The position numbers and the translations under genes are program-made. The notes under the pieces were generated by a model. It was not told the DNA's origin. It did no database searches and saw only the letters and a list, made by a program, of their open reading frames with translations. Below are positions 20,114-29,933 of a DNA stretch of 47,110 nucleotides, in pieces (the first letter of the stretch is position 1; each line of letters starts with the position of its first letter). The stretch spans positions 1 through 47,110 of the forward strand of contig MLAK01000622.1 of the NCBI GenBank assembly GCA_001839685.1, read 5' to 3'. This stretch comes from Tritrichomonas foetus (Eukaryota > Parabasalia > Tritrichomonadida > Tritrichomonadidae).

Positions 20114-20958
20114 AAAAGTACACAACCTGGAAATACGTTTATTTTCATTAAATAAACTGAACTTTTTCGNATNNTGGAAACAACTTCCCNACTCTCTGAT
20201 GCTTAATTTACAGCAACGAATTTTTGCTGAATAGATCTCAACCAATAAAAAATGCCAAAATTCGCTTGATTACTATTTTCGAAATTACACGTTATTTCTA
20301 AAATCTCCAGGCAGATGAAAGATTTAGCCCTTTCCACTAGATCAAAGAGTTNNNNNNNNNNNNNNNNNNNNNNNNNNNNNNNNNNNNNNNNNNNNNNNNN
20401 NNNNNNNNNNNNNNNNNNNNNNNNNNNNNNNNNNNNNNNNNNNNNNNNNNNNNNNNNNNNNNNNNNNNNNNNNNNNNNNNNNNNNNNNNNNNNNNNNNNN
20501 NNNNNNNNNNNNNNNNNNNNNNNNNNNNNNNNNNNNNNNNNNNNNNNNNNNNNNNNNNNNNNNNNNNNNNNNNNNNNNNNNNNNNNNNNNNNNNNNNNNN
20601 NNNNNNNNNNNNNNNNNNNNNNNNNNNNNNNNNNNNNNNNNNNNNNNNNNNNNNNNNNNNNNNNNNNNNNNNNNNNNNNNNNNNNNNNNNNNNNNNNNNN
20701 NNNNNNNNNNNNNNNNNNNNNNNNNNNNNNNNNNNNNNNNNNNNNNNNNNNNNNNNNNNNNNNNNNNNACGATTATAATGTATTCAAAACAATAAGTATT
20801 TCTAAAAAAATTGCTTTTTTTATTAAATCGAAGAATATCTCAAAAATAAAAAGACAAAATCTTTTAATATTTTGGATATATTATTTTTTAATTATGCTAA
20901 TTATATGGAGAAAATATAAATAAAATCATAAGCGTAGAAGCATAGGTTGTGTACTTTT
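20114..20958. mobile_element. Second hAT-like element, interrupted by an assembly gap
   Basis: The 15-bp inverted repeats AAAAGTACACAACCT (20114-20128) and AGGTTGTGTACTTTT (20944-20958) are perfect. They are flanked by 8-bp direct repeats ATTGGCAC (20106-20113 and 20959-20966), which again fit nTnnnnAn. The termini resemble but do not equal those of the 1.1 kb element (10 of 14 positions match). The interior includes a 417-base run of N (20352-20768) and scattered N at about 20170-20190, so its true length and coding content are unknown. Visible interior sequence is AT-rich and non-coding. Confidence 0.75.
20352..20768. other. Assembly gap (417 N)
   Basis: A run of 417 unresolved bases lies inside the second transposon-like element. 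Repeated copies elsewhere in the genome are the probable reason the assembler failed. The open frame running through it (20315-20923) is meaningless. Confidence 0.98.
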
Positions 20959-21161
20959 ATTGGCACATCTCTTTCATATCATTAATATGCAATCTTCTGA
21001 TATTAATTATCAAGCTTTTGAAAGATATAAATATGTACATTATTTCTGTAAGTAGTAGTAATAGTATTCAAATGCAGATTTTTTTTTTTTTTTTTCACCA
21101 ATTTTAAAAAATTTTATTTTACCAAAATAAATACAATAATACCAATATTGGCTAATAAACT

Positions 21162-22472
21162 CTAATATGTTATCGTTCCTGCTGATTGAAAAATCTTGGA
21201 CTCTGGCGGGAAAAGTTCTCCAAATAATTCAATCATTGCAAGTTGAAGATAGTGTTTCCCATGATGATCTTCACCAATGATTCTTAATCTAATGAATCTA
21301 TATTCAGGGAACCTATGCACATGAAATGATTTCATCACACTTGCTGCATTCAAACTCATTTCATTCACTCTTTTATCAATTACTTCCCACTTTTTCCCAT
21401 CATCAGACCCTTCAATTACCCAGTTTTTCATGTGACAAGCACCAGGACCATACGGAGCTGATTTTATAGTATAATCAGTCAATGATACTTTCTGTGCTCC
21501 AAAATCAAAACAAAGCCAGGCATTAGGTTCATCTTTAGTAAAGAAATAATGACACCATTTGTGATTCACAACTTGAAACGGTTTATTTCCACCTTCACTT
21601 GAAGCAGTTACAACAACTATTTTATTTTTATGAATATTACCATTATATTTCTCTGTCAAATAACTAAATATTCCTTTCATTGGATCTCTTGGATTAAACG
21701 GGAATTTTTGATATCGTTGATTTAAAAAGTGCTCGCAATTTTCGAGTTGTGAAATGTCTCTTTTCATTCTCATGCAAATATTATCCCATAGCTTTGGTGT
21801 AAAGGAATTTAAAGAAATGGATGAAATAAAATCAACCAAATTATTATAACTTAAATTTTCTAATGATACACATTCAATCAGCTCAGTATAATCTTCTGAA
21901 TAAAAAATTAATTGATTTATGATTTCATATAAAGAATCTTCTGATTTCAGTTTGAGTTTGTCATTCATATTCAAAATATTTCGAATTTCTGCTGGAGTTA
22001 AGCTCTTTAATTGTTCAAATTGAAATTCACAAAAGTGTTCTGCAATTAAATTCATCTCTTCATTAATTGAACAATTAAATTTTCGCTTTTGTTTGATGAT
22101 GTCAAAAACATTGCTGATGTCTGGTTTGACTAATAAATAATTAGAAACTGTATTAATAAGTTCTGAATTTCCTAAGAGTTTACTTATCTCTAATATATAA
22201 GTAAGTGTTGATTCTTTAATAGAAATTGGATTACCATTCATCAATTTAATAATTGCTTTGAATTTTTTGTCATTGTCAGAAATAGGGATTCTATATGAAT
22301 CTAATAATGGATCTTCAATCATCATTCGATGAATCACTGGTGAAATAAAACATGCTTGGATATGATTACAGCTGTATTTATTTTCTCCTACATAAAATGT
22401 AAAATCAATATTATCTCTTGGCGTAAATGCATGTAAAAGGCCAGAACATGAAAGGGATAATTTCTTTTTCAT
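21162..22472 (-). CDS. BTB/POZ-BACK-discoidin (F5/8 type C) protein
   Basis: 436 aa. The N-terminal part (about 18-113) fits a divergent BTB fold (NIDFTFYVGENKYSCNHIQA, then SPVIHRMMIEDP). A helical BACK-like segment runs about 118-260. The C-terminal 160 residues are an F5/8 type C (discoidin) domain: VVVTASSEGGNKPFQVVNH, WCHYF, NAWLCFDFGAQKVSLTDYTI, WVIEGSDDGKKWEVIDKR, FRFIRLR-like and LAMIELFGEL. This domain order is widespread in trichomonads as a multigene family of intracellular proteins. BTB proteins often act as adaptors for cullin ubiquitin ligases, and discoidin domains bind sugars or lipids; the actual partner is unknown. It lies 277 nt downstream of the Ca2+-ATPase on the same strand, each probably with its own promoter. 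Upstream (minus strand) a TCATCTTTTTATT precedes the ATG closely. Confidence 0.88.
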   Translation of the reverse strand: MKKKLSLSCSGLLHAFTPRDNIDFTFYVGENKYSCNHIQACFISPVIHRMMIEDPLLDSYRIPISDNDKKFKAIIKLMNGNPISIKESTLTYILEISKLLGNSELINTVSNYLLVKPDISNVFDIIKQKRKFNCSINEEMNLIAEHFCEFQFEQLKSLTPAEIRNILNMNDKLKLKSEDSLYEIINQLIFYSEDYTELIECVSLENLSYNNLVDFISSISLNSFTPKLWDNICMRMKRDISQLENCEHFLNQRYQKFPFNPRDPMKGIFSYLTEKYNGNIHKNKIVVVTASSEGGNKPFQVVNHKWCHYFFTKDEPNAWLCFDFGAQKVSLTDYTIKSAPYGPGACHMKNWVIEGSDDGKKWEVIDKRVNEMSLNAASVMKSFHVHRFPEYRFIRLRIIGEDHHGKHYLQLAMIELFGELFPPESKIFQSAGTITY

Positions 22473-22749
22473 GATTAAAAATAAAAAGATGAAAAAATTG
22501 AATACTTATCTCATTTACACCAATTTTTTCTATTTTTAAATAGTCACTCATAATCTTTTTCATAAAAACCATAAAATACTCACCGATAAAACCCAAAGAA
22601 TATTCTATTAATATTTGGTCATAAATAGGCTATCAAATGATGATTGCTAAAAAACTTTGAGAAAAGAAGGGAAAAAATTATTCGTAATAGAGAGTTTATT
22701 CGAAAGAAAATAAAAAATCGCATTGATAAAAAAACACTCATAAATAGAA

Positions 22750-25512
22750 TTAGTTTTTCAAAAGTGGCTGAACATCTTCCCTTCTTCCTTTTCCAAACAT
22801 AGTTTTTTTCGGTCCAATATGCCTGATGATCCATCCTACTGGTAAAGAAAGTGATGCCATTAAAAGCGAAGAAATCCATTCATGTGGAAGAAGTGGCGTG
22901 CAACTAAAGAATTGTCCTGCAATTTGAACAAGAATCCATTGAACGCCAATAATTCCAAACATTATTCCAAAGAATATTGGTGTATCAAAAACACCTAGGA
23001 AAATATCATCGCCTGGTTCAGTGGCTCTTGCATTCAAAAGATTAAAGGCTTGAGAAAGAACAAAAACATTAAATAAATAAGTGTAATGGTATTGACTGTA
23101 TCTTTCCAGATCTCCGGGGAAGAGTAAAATTTGTCCAATAAGAATAATTTGTAAAATTGCTTGTCCGCTGATATTCATAATCATGAATGGCGTAATTAAA
23201 GGCGTATCTTTATTTTGTGGTTTATGTTCAAGCAAGTTTTCATGTGGATTTCCAGTAGAAAGTGATAAAGCGCCAAGTGAATCCATAATCAAATTGACCC
23301 AAAGTAATTGAACTGCCTTAAATGGTGTTTCACTTAAGAAAACTGCGGAAATGAAAGAAATAAAAAGTGTTGAAACGTTTGCTGTGAGTTGGAATTGTAA
23401 GAAACGTTGAATGTTGTTGAAAATTGTTCTTCCCCAAACAACAGCCCTGACAATTGATCTGAAATCATCATCAAGGACAACAATATCTGAGGCTTCTTTA
23501 GCAAGTTCAGTTCCACACTTTCCCATTGAAAGACCAACATCGGCAGCCATTAAAGCAGCAACATCATTGGTTCCATCACCTGTAACAGAAACAACTTCAC
23601 CCATTTTCTGTAAAGATGTGACTAAAAGATGCTTATCAAGTGGTGTTGATCTTGCGACAACAGAAATTAATGGTAAATTATCTTTTAATTCTTCTTCATT
23701 CATTGATCGAAGAGTAGCGCCAGTTATTGCAATTTTATCAGAAGTTAAAATATTACATTCTTTTGCAATTGCCTCAGCAGTAATCATATGATCACCAGTG
23801 ACCATGATAACTCTAATTCCTGCTTTCTGACAATTTTGAATACTTTTTACTGTGTTTTTACGAAGTGAATCACGGATACAAAGGACACATAATAAAGTTA
23901 AATCACATTCAGCTTCTTCTGGTGTTGATGGGCATTGTGAAACATGTTTCATTGCAATAGCAAGTGTTCGGTAAGATTTTGCACATTCTTCATCAATCTT
24001 TTGTAGTAATATATTCATATGTTCTTCATTCATATCAACAATTGTTGATGAATCTAAATACAGCTTTGAACAATTATTTATAATCATATCAGGTGCACCT
24101 TTTACATGAACAAGAAAAGTATCATCTGTTTTTCTTTCCACAGTTGACATTTTCTTCCTAGTTCGATCGAAATCGAAGCATTTTTCAATTTTTGCTTTCT
24201 TTCTTAAACTTAAAACATCGCCACGTAAGAAGGAAACAAATCGAACCAATGCACATTCTGTTTGCGAACCAATTTCGTCACCATTAGAGATAACGGCATG
24301 TGTATTAATTGCTGAGCATTGTTTCAACAGGTGAATGAAATCATTTTCGTTTCTTAAAACATCAACTTCAATAATATTTTGACCAATTATCGCTTCTTCA
24401 ACATTCATTTGATTCTGGGTTAATGTTCCTGTCTTATCTGTACAAATGACAGTTGCTGATCCCATTGTTTCGCAGGCGGAAAGATGTCTTACGAAATTGT
24501 TATCAGTCATCATTTTTGTCATTGAATATGCGAGAGAAATTGTCACAGCTAATGGCAAACCTTCAGGTACTGCGCATGCAATAATTGTGATTGCCACAAT
24601 AAAATAAGATAGTGGTTCTCTTAAATAAGCCCACTTCCAAGATAATTTTGAACATCTATAAATCCATTCACACACAAGCACAATAAACGTTAAAGAAGCT
24701 ACAAAAACGCCCATACCGCCTATTTTTGCAGCCAGAACTTCAAGTTTTTCTTGTAAAGGTGTTTGTAATCTTTCACTTTCATTCAAAAGAGTGAAAATTC
24801 TTCCATGGTGAGATTTTACTCCAACACAAACTACCAAAAGTGTTGCTCTTCCTTCTGTCAAATGAGTATTTGATATTAAAAATGGATCATTTTCACTTTT
24901 GAATACAGCTTCACTTTCACCTGTGGCTGCACTTTGATCAACACGAATATTTTCAACAGATTGAAGTAATAAACAATCTGCTGGAATTCTATCACCTTGT
25001 TCAACTTGAATGATGTCACCTACAACGAGTTCTGTGTTTTTGATGTGTTGTAATTGACCATTTCGAATGACAGCTATATTAAAAATCGATTTTATACGAT
25101 TTACAGCTGAAAATTGAATTTCTTGTTTGTGGTTCGAATATGCTTGAACGATAGAGACGATAGCAACCGCCATCAAAATGGCCGTTCCGTCAATCCAAGC
25201 CGTTGACTTTTCTTCTGGTGGCGCAAAAAAAATTTCGAGAACTAAAGAAACAATCGCGCAGATAATTAATATAATTAAGGTTTGATCACTCAAAGCTTCT
25301 TTGAGCATGTCGAAAAATGATCGTATCGGTCTGTCCGGGATGTCGTTTGTTCCGAACTTTGTTAAATTCGAGGCAACGTCTTTTTGATTTAATCCCTGAA
25401 TCGGATCTGAGTTTAAACTTTTTGCTATTGCGGAAACACCACCATAGTTTTTGACTTTTTGGGAGTCATTCGATTCGAAAAGCTCCCAGAGATCATCTGA
25501 GGAGAAATTCAT
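22750..25512 (-). CDS. PMCA-type Ca2+-transporting P-type ATPase
   Basis: 920 aa P2B-type ATPase that would pump Ca2+ out of the cytosol across the plasma or organelle membrane. Key motifs: TGES (197-200, actuator dephosphorylation loop), PEGLP (316-320, ion-binding M4), phosphorylated Asp D359 in DKTGTLT, KGAPD (471-475, nucleotide binding) and TGDGTND (644-650, hinge). M5-M6 hold the metal-site sequences LTANVSTLF and LLWVNLIMDSLGALSL, where the Asn and Asp of M6 are typical of Ca2+ pumps. About ten membrane helices fit the family. The C-terminal tail is only about 30 residues, so the long calmodulin-binding autoinhibitory tail of animal PMCAs is absent. Upstream, CCTTT and TCAATTTTATAC on the minus strand resemble the trichomonad M5 and Inr elements. 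Confidence 0.96.
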   Translation of the reverse strand: MNFSSDDLWELFESNDSQKVKNYGGVSAIAKSLNSDPIQGLNQKDVASNLTKFGTNDIPDRPIRSFFDMLKEALSDQTLIILIICAIVSLVLEIFFAPPEEKSTAWIDGTAILMAVAIVSIVQAYSNHKQEIQFSAVNRIKSIFNIAVIRNGQLQHIKNTELVVGDIIQVEQGDRIPADCLLLQSVENIRVDQSAATGESEAVFKSENDPFLISNTHLTEGRATLLVVCVGVKSHHGRIFTLLNESERLQTPLQEKLEVLAAKIGGMGVFVASLTFIVLVCEWIYRCSKLSWKWAYLREPLSYFIVAITIIACAVPEGLPLAVTISLAYSMTKMMTDNNFVRHLSACETMGSATVICTDKTGTLTQNQMNVEEAIIGQNIIEVDVLRNENDFIHLLKQCSAINTHAVISNGDEIGSQTECALVRFVSFLRGDVLSLRKKAKIEKCFDFDRTRKKMSTVERKTDDTFLVHVKGAPDMIINNCSKLYLDSSTIVDMNEEHMNILLQKIDEECAKSYRTLAIAMKHVSQCPSTPEEAECDLTLLCVLCIRDSLRKNTVKSIQNCQKAGIRVIMVTGDHMITAEAIAKECNILTSDKIAITGATLRSMNEEELKDNLPLISVVARSTPLDKHLLVTSLQKMGEVVSVTGDGTNDVAALMAADVGLSMGKCGTELAKEASDIVVLDDDFRSIVRAVVWGRTIFNNIQRFLQFQLTANVSTLFISFISAVFLSETPFKAVQLLWVNLIMDSLGALSLSTGNPHENLLEHKPQNKDTPLITPFMIMNISGQAILQIILIGQILLFPGDLERYSQYHYTYLFNVFVLSQAFNLLNARATEPGDDIFLGVFDTPIFFGIMFGIIGVQWILVQIAGQFFSCTPLLPHEWISSLLMASLSLPVGWIIRHIGPKKTMFGKGRREDVQPLLKN

Positions 25513-25998
25513 GTTTTCAAGTATAAAATTGAAAGGGAATTGAAAAAAGGCTTGTCAGATTCTGAATTGTGAATAATGATACAGTAATTTGTGATGAATT
25601 TGTGGTGACGATAAACATTATTTATAATCCAAGGTTCTGGTTATTAAGCAAAGTTGCATAAAATGAACTATTAATTAACCATTAAAGAGAGTATACGCAA
25701 ATAAAGGAATATGTAAGTGCGATATAGTAGCTCTTTAGAAATGATTTTAATTTTAATTTTTTAAGGTGATTTTTTGTTTGAATACACAGAAACCTATTGG
25801 CAACCAAAAATACCAAGAAATCACAGACTATATCATTCACTTTTCTAAAAGAATCAAGATTCTTATTTATCAATGATTATATTTTTATTATTTTGCGATG
25901 TTCATGAACATATAAATATCACACAAATCAATATATTGTTTAAGAATTGTTTTACAAATTCCACATTACTATAGATTAAACAAAAAGTTAGTTTATCT
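25513..25998. other. Intergenic, no feature seen
   Basis: 486 nt between the Ca2+-ATPase start and a pseudogene remnant. The 63-codon reverse ORF at 25682-25873 lacks recognisable features. Confidence 0.45.
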
Positions 25999-26341
25999 TT
26001 ACTCATTTGAATTTTCTTCTTCTTTTGGTTTTTCATTTGGTCCTAAAAGTTGATTAGCTTTATCAAATTTCCCGCCTTTTTATCATGAATGTTATTTGGA
26101 TTCCCTCTCCCAAACACTGTAGAGTTACATCAAAATCGTTCAAACTGTATTGTTTTCCAACTTCAAGTGAATGAAGAAATGATGATCGATGTGCTGATAA
26201 GTCATTGGGGATTCAAAGCATATTTTTTCATTCCCATTTTCTGTTGTCCTCTGAAATCTTTGAGCCAGATAGCTCGTTCGCTGTTTTCCTTGAATCATTT
26301 TTGTAATATTTAAGCATATTGATCAGTGATTTTGCATGACA
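25999..26341 (-). pseudogene. Remnant of an unknown gene family, copy A
   Basis: Read on the minus strand, three frames together give a plausible protein. One part is NEKICFESPMTYQHID (about 26185-26245). The next is SLEVGKQYSLNDFDVTLQ (about 26120-26175). The end is FDKANQLLGPNEKPKEEENSNE, stopping at 25999-26001. These blocks correspond to ITFKSPMTNEEME and SFEKGKKYALDEYDVI of the neighbouring copy B. At least two frameshifts and internal stops show that it is dead. The 74-codon plus-strand ORF here is a shadow. The family is not recognised. Confidence 0.5.
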
Positions 26342-26894
26342 TCTCTATTTTTTTTAAAGTTGACAAGTTATTTTATATATATAATGGTGTTACAGACAAT
26401 CAATAATTTTTTCCAATTTTGGAACAATATTATTTTTTCCATTCATGAATTTGAGAAAGAAAATAAATATCAATGCTTCAAGTGTCTTTTTATATCTACT
26501 ATTTCTCTTTTTTCGTATATAGGATAACTTTTAACTTAAGCTTTTGATAACTAAAATTATGATTTTTTTATGAAAAATTCTATTGGATTTTGAGCGTTAT
26601 CATTAAGATTCCAAGTAATATCAAATATCTATTAATGAAGTGAAAAATTATGGGGGAAAAAAACTAATTAGTAGATTCAAAAAAACTAGATTTTAGTAAT
26701 TTCTCATTTTGCATGATCGTTATTTTCTTCTTGAATATGTTTTAAATCATATAGCTGTTGGTCAGAGCGCTTTTACAGCTTCAGAAGTAATTTTTTTAAA
26801 AATGATTTGCTTCTTAATGATTTTCTTCTCGTAATCTTTTTAAAACTTCATTGAAAACATTATTTTTCACGGCGATTACGAATCTGTCCTTAAA
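26342..26894. other. Degenerate sequence between family remnants
   Basis: On the minus strand, short protein-like snatches (NVFNEVLKRLREENH near 26815-26865; DQQLYDLKHIQEENNDHAK ending near 26709) each run into stops. They resemble the Lys/Glu-rich C-terminal parts of the adjacent remnants, so this stretch is probably more of the same decayed family. No intact gene. Confidence 0.35.
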
Positions 26895-27208
26895 TCATTG
26901 AAGGTCTATTACGTCATATTCATCAAGAGCATATTTCTTACCTTTCTCAAATGACTCCAACATTGAAGTGACTGAATCTTTTTCTGTAATTGGAATGAAA
27001 AAAAAAACTTATTATTTACCCTGCACCGGAGTCTACATGGGAATTTCTCTTCATCATTCAATATAATATTATTTTCCTTAACATATTCATTAATACTCAA
27101 TTCCAATTGCAAATCTTTTACAGGCCTATATTCCATCTCTTCATTTGTCATAGGAGACTTAAAAGTTATTTTTGTCTTTCCATTTTTATCGCATTGTATG
27201 AAAAGCAT
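26895..27208 (-). pseudogene. Unknown small protein gene, copy B, frameshifted
   Basis: Starts with ATG at 27206-27208 and reads MLFIQCDKNGKTKITFKSPM... to about residue 67. A run of about ten A (27000-27009 on the plus strand) then shifts the frame. After the shift the minus strand reads IPITEKDSVTSMLESFEKG and continues KKYALDEYDVIDLQ before TGA at 26895-26897. That extension matches copy A, so it is the original frame. Either a real frameshift or a homopolymer length error is possible. No domain is recognised. Only six bases separate its start from the divergent ORF at 27214. Confidence 0.5.
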
Positions 27209-27213
27209 TTGTC

Positions 27214-27414
27214 ATGCATCGAAATTACACCAATTATAAAATAGAAAGAACTGATAAAAATAGACATTCAATTAAACTTTTTTTTGAGTCACCAGTAACC
27301 AAAAAGAATATATTGTATGATGAAAAAGTGAATGAAGATATTTTGAAAAAGGTCAAGACTTTAAAAAGAGAAGGGAATAACCGATCTGGACAAAAACTAC
27401 GTATTTTCACATGA
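27214..27414 (+). pseudogene. Possible third fragment of the unknown family (copy C)
   Basis: A 66-codon plus-strand ORF with ATG start that contains HSIKLFFESPVTKKNILYDE, resembling the ITFKSPMT and ICFESPMT blocks of copies A and B, followed by a Lys-rich helix. It lacks the later GK.Y.L..[FY]DV block, so it is probably a fragment. It is divergent to copy B with almost no spacer. It could also be a small real protein. Confidence 0.35.
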
Positions 27415-28225
27415 TAAATTCATAATAAATGGAAATGGGTGTATATTTATGATCGATGAAATCATTGAGTTAAGAATTAACTTTGAAAATTGTAATTTAC
27501 AAAATTCATCTTGACCAAAACGACTCAATGGAGACTTTCTTAAATCACATAATTTAAGGGAAGAAATTTGGTCATAGCTTAGTTTTTAACACATCGCCAC
27601 CACCTTAGAATATCCAATAAAAATAGTCGCATGATATGATTTTTTTTTTCTCATGAATGTATATAAATTCGCTTGGAATATAAGACCTACCAACTAAATG
27701 AAGTTTATAAACGCATTTATCAGGTGATTAGGAATCAAACTAAAACATTCAAACCAATCAAGGAAAAAAAAAAAAGACTAACACTAATAAGATGAATATT
27801 CATCTTTTGATGCTGTCATTAAAAGTGAATAATTATTAAGAAAACATAAATAAAGTTCTTTTATTGATTCAGTCATCATCATAAGTCTTGCTTGAAAATG
27901 GAGCAAGAGAATTGTGGCTAATTTGGAGACCCTGCTGAACGAGATTTTGGATCATAACAGAAAGAATAAAGTGAGGAACCACGAATTTCAACACACCTTT
28001 TCTTTCGAATCTTTTATTTTATCGTTGTTTGATTGAACAAGAGACCAAAAATAGTTTCCAAAAAGTGGTCTGCTTTTTTTTGCCACATTTTTGAATGGAT
28101 ATTGAAAAAGTGTATAGGGAACTAGAAAAAATCGTCGATCAGAAAAATTCCGAAAGCACAGAAATTTAAATTTTATAGTTTTTCAAGTTCGGTAATAATC
28201 AATTCAATTTTTAAATTAATTCATG
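27415..28225. other. Intergenic, no feature seen
   Basis: About 0.8 kb of AT-rich sequence with a few homopolymer runs (T10 near 27640, A11 near 27765). No ORF, hairpin or known motif stands out. An 18-bp sequence just before the transposon (ending 28225) is repeated on its far side. Confidence 0.45.
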
Positions 28226-28233
28226 ATTTTAAA

Positions 28234-29328
28234 AGATGTATACAAACTAACTAGCTCTAGATGTAGAAGACTATTGAGAGATCTAAATGGATAATTGTTG
28301 ATATTATTGTCATCTAAAAATTATTTAATTGTAATCCTATTAATAATATATAAATATTATAATTTAAAAATCAAGATACAGAGAAAACCAAATCTAAAAA
28401 AAAATTGTGAGAAAAAAATAAACCCCACAGAAATTTCTGAGAATTATTGAGATAAAAAGTGATTTTATAGCATTAATATCTTGATTATTTCTTATCATAA
28501 ATCGTGCTTTTTATTATCATATGACCCTCCATCGAAAATTATAATGTTTTCCAAAATACAAAAATGAAGTATAAAAAAATATTAATAATTTTGATATAAA
28601 TAAAAAAAATTTAGGCATCAATGAGAAGATTACGAATGTTTTGCTATCTAAATGGCGAGTCATCAGAAAAGTCACTTGGCATCGAGTCTGGAAAAAAACA
28701 TATTGGATTCCATTTTTCTTGATTTGGTCTTTCAATCGTTGTATCTGTATACCTGCTTGAGAATGTGCTGTTGAGGACTGCCAGTCTATTTTCTTCATAT
28801 ACAAAAATTTTATGACAGAAAAGATTTCAATACATTCATATTTGTCAAATGGAAATTGAATTAATTCAACATCACTGAGTTAAAACTATCAAAATTTTCG
28901 CGATTTTTAATTAAAAATCGATAGAAGAAGTGTAAATAGAATTATGGGAAGCAGTATTATAATCTTTGTGATTCTTGGAAAAAAAGCTTCTCACAATTTT
29001 TTTTTAGGCTTTCTCCAAAATCGCTCTTTTTTCGGTTTAATTGTTGCAAAATTTCAAAACTATGAATAAATATGGCTCATAACTATAAAAAATAGATTTA
29101 ACAATTGACTGAAAGCTGTTCACCCGAAAACTGAAACAATAGCTTCTTCAGAATCATTTTCGAAATATTTTTGAATTCGGCCATTTGCGAAGTTTGCGAT
29201 AAGGGAAATTTTCGTCATTCTTTTAGCTATTTGGGTTTTGATTTTTGACTGATGGTATTAAGTAATACTGATGATAAGGATCATTTTAGTGATTTCGTAC
29301 GTTAAGACTATTTGGTTTGTATACATCT
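28234..29328. mobile_element. Non-autonomous hAT-like DNA transposon, copy 2
   Basis: 1095 bp with the same 14-bp termini as copy 1 (28234-28247 and 29315-29328) and a different perfect 8-bp target duplication, ATTTTAAA (28226-28233 and 29329-29336), which also fits nTnnnnAn. The interior is almost identical to copy 1; the few differences seen are single bases and A-run length. Two independent duplications with a shared interior prove mobility and suggest recent movement. The minus-strand ORF here (28517-28804, 95 codons) has a different end from that in copy 1 because of an indel in an A run, which argues against selection on it. Confidence 0.88.
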
Positions 29329-29336
29329 ATTTTAAA

Positions 29337-29933
29337 TTAATTCATGATATACGATACCGATCAATTAAGCGCCAAATATTTTATCCGCATATGTGCATTT
29401 ACTCCTTCACAAGCTTTAATCCAATAGTTCTTTATCTTTATCTTATAAAGTAGTTATTCTTCTGTCGTTTATATATGATTTTGATTATTTAAATAATCAA
29501 AATCTCTTATTTCGCTGCCCTTCACCGTACGATCAATTTCAGACGAGATCATTTTTTCTACAAATATTTCAAAACTCTCATTGGATTATTTCTGAAATAT
29601 TGAATATCTATCAACTGCCCTTTTCATCTTGAGTTGATAACATTGAATTTATTTTCAATTAAAAAGAAAAAGTTGATTTTTTTTCGCAACTTATCGGAAA
29701 TTAACTCAGTCAAATTCCAATATCGAATTAATTCAATTTTATATATATCTAACTCAAAAGAATCTCAATTATTTTTATCGACGAATCGAAATTGTGTTGA
29801 GTTGTTAACTGATAAAAACTAATTTTGAATTGAAAAATTGAAGTCACTGTCAGACCGATTATTCAAAATTATAAAATTTTCATATTAGCAGAAATCATCT
29901 TATTTCACATCATACTCATACAATAATCATAAA
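29337..29933. other. Intergenic, promoter side of kinase gene
   Basis: About 0.6 kb. The only open frames start with TTG or are too short. Near the 3' end, TCATACTCATACA (29910-29922) is a partial Inr match 12 nt before the kinase ATG. Confidence 0.45.

Noticed and set aside
20315..20923. 202-codon ORF across the N run
   Set aside because: Three quarters of it is unresolved bases; the readable ends show no coding character and lie in a transposon.
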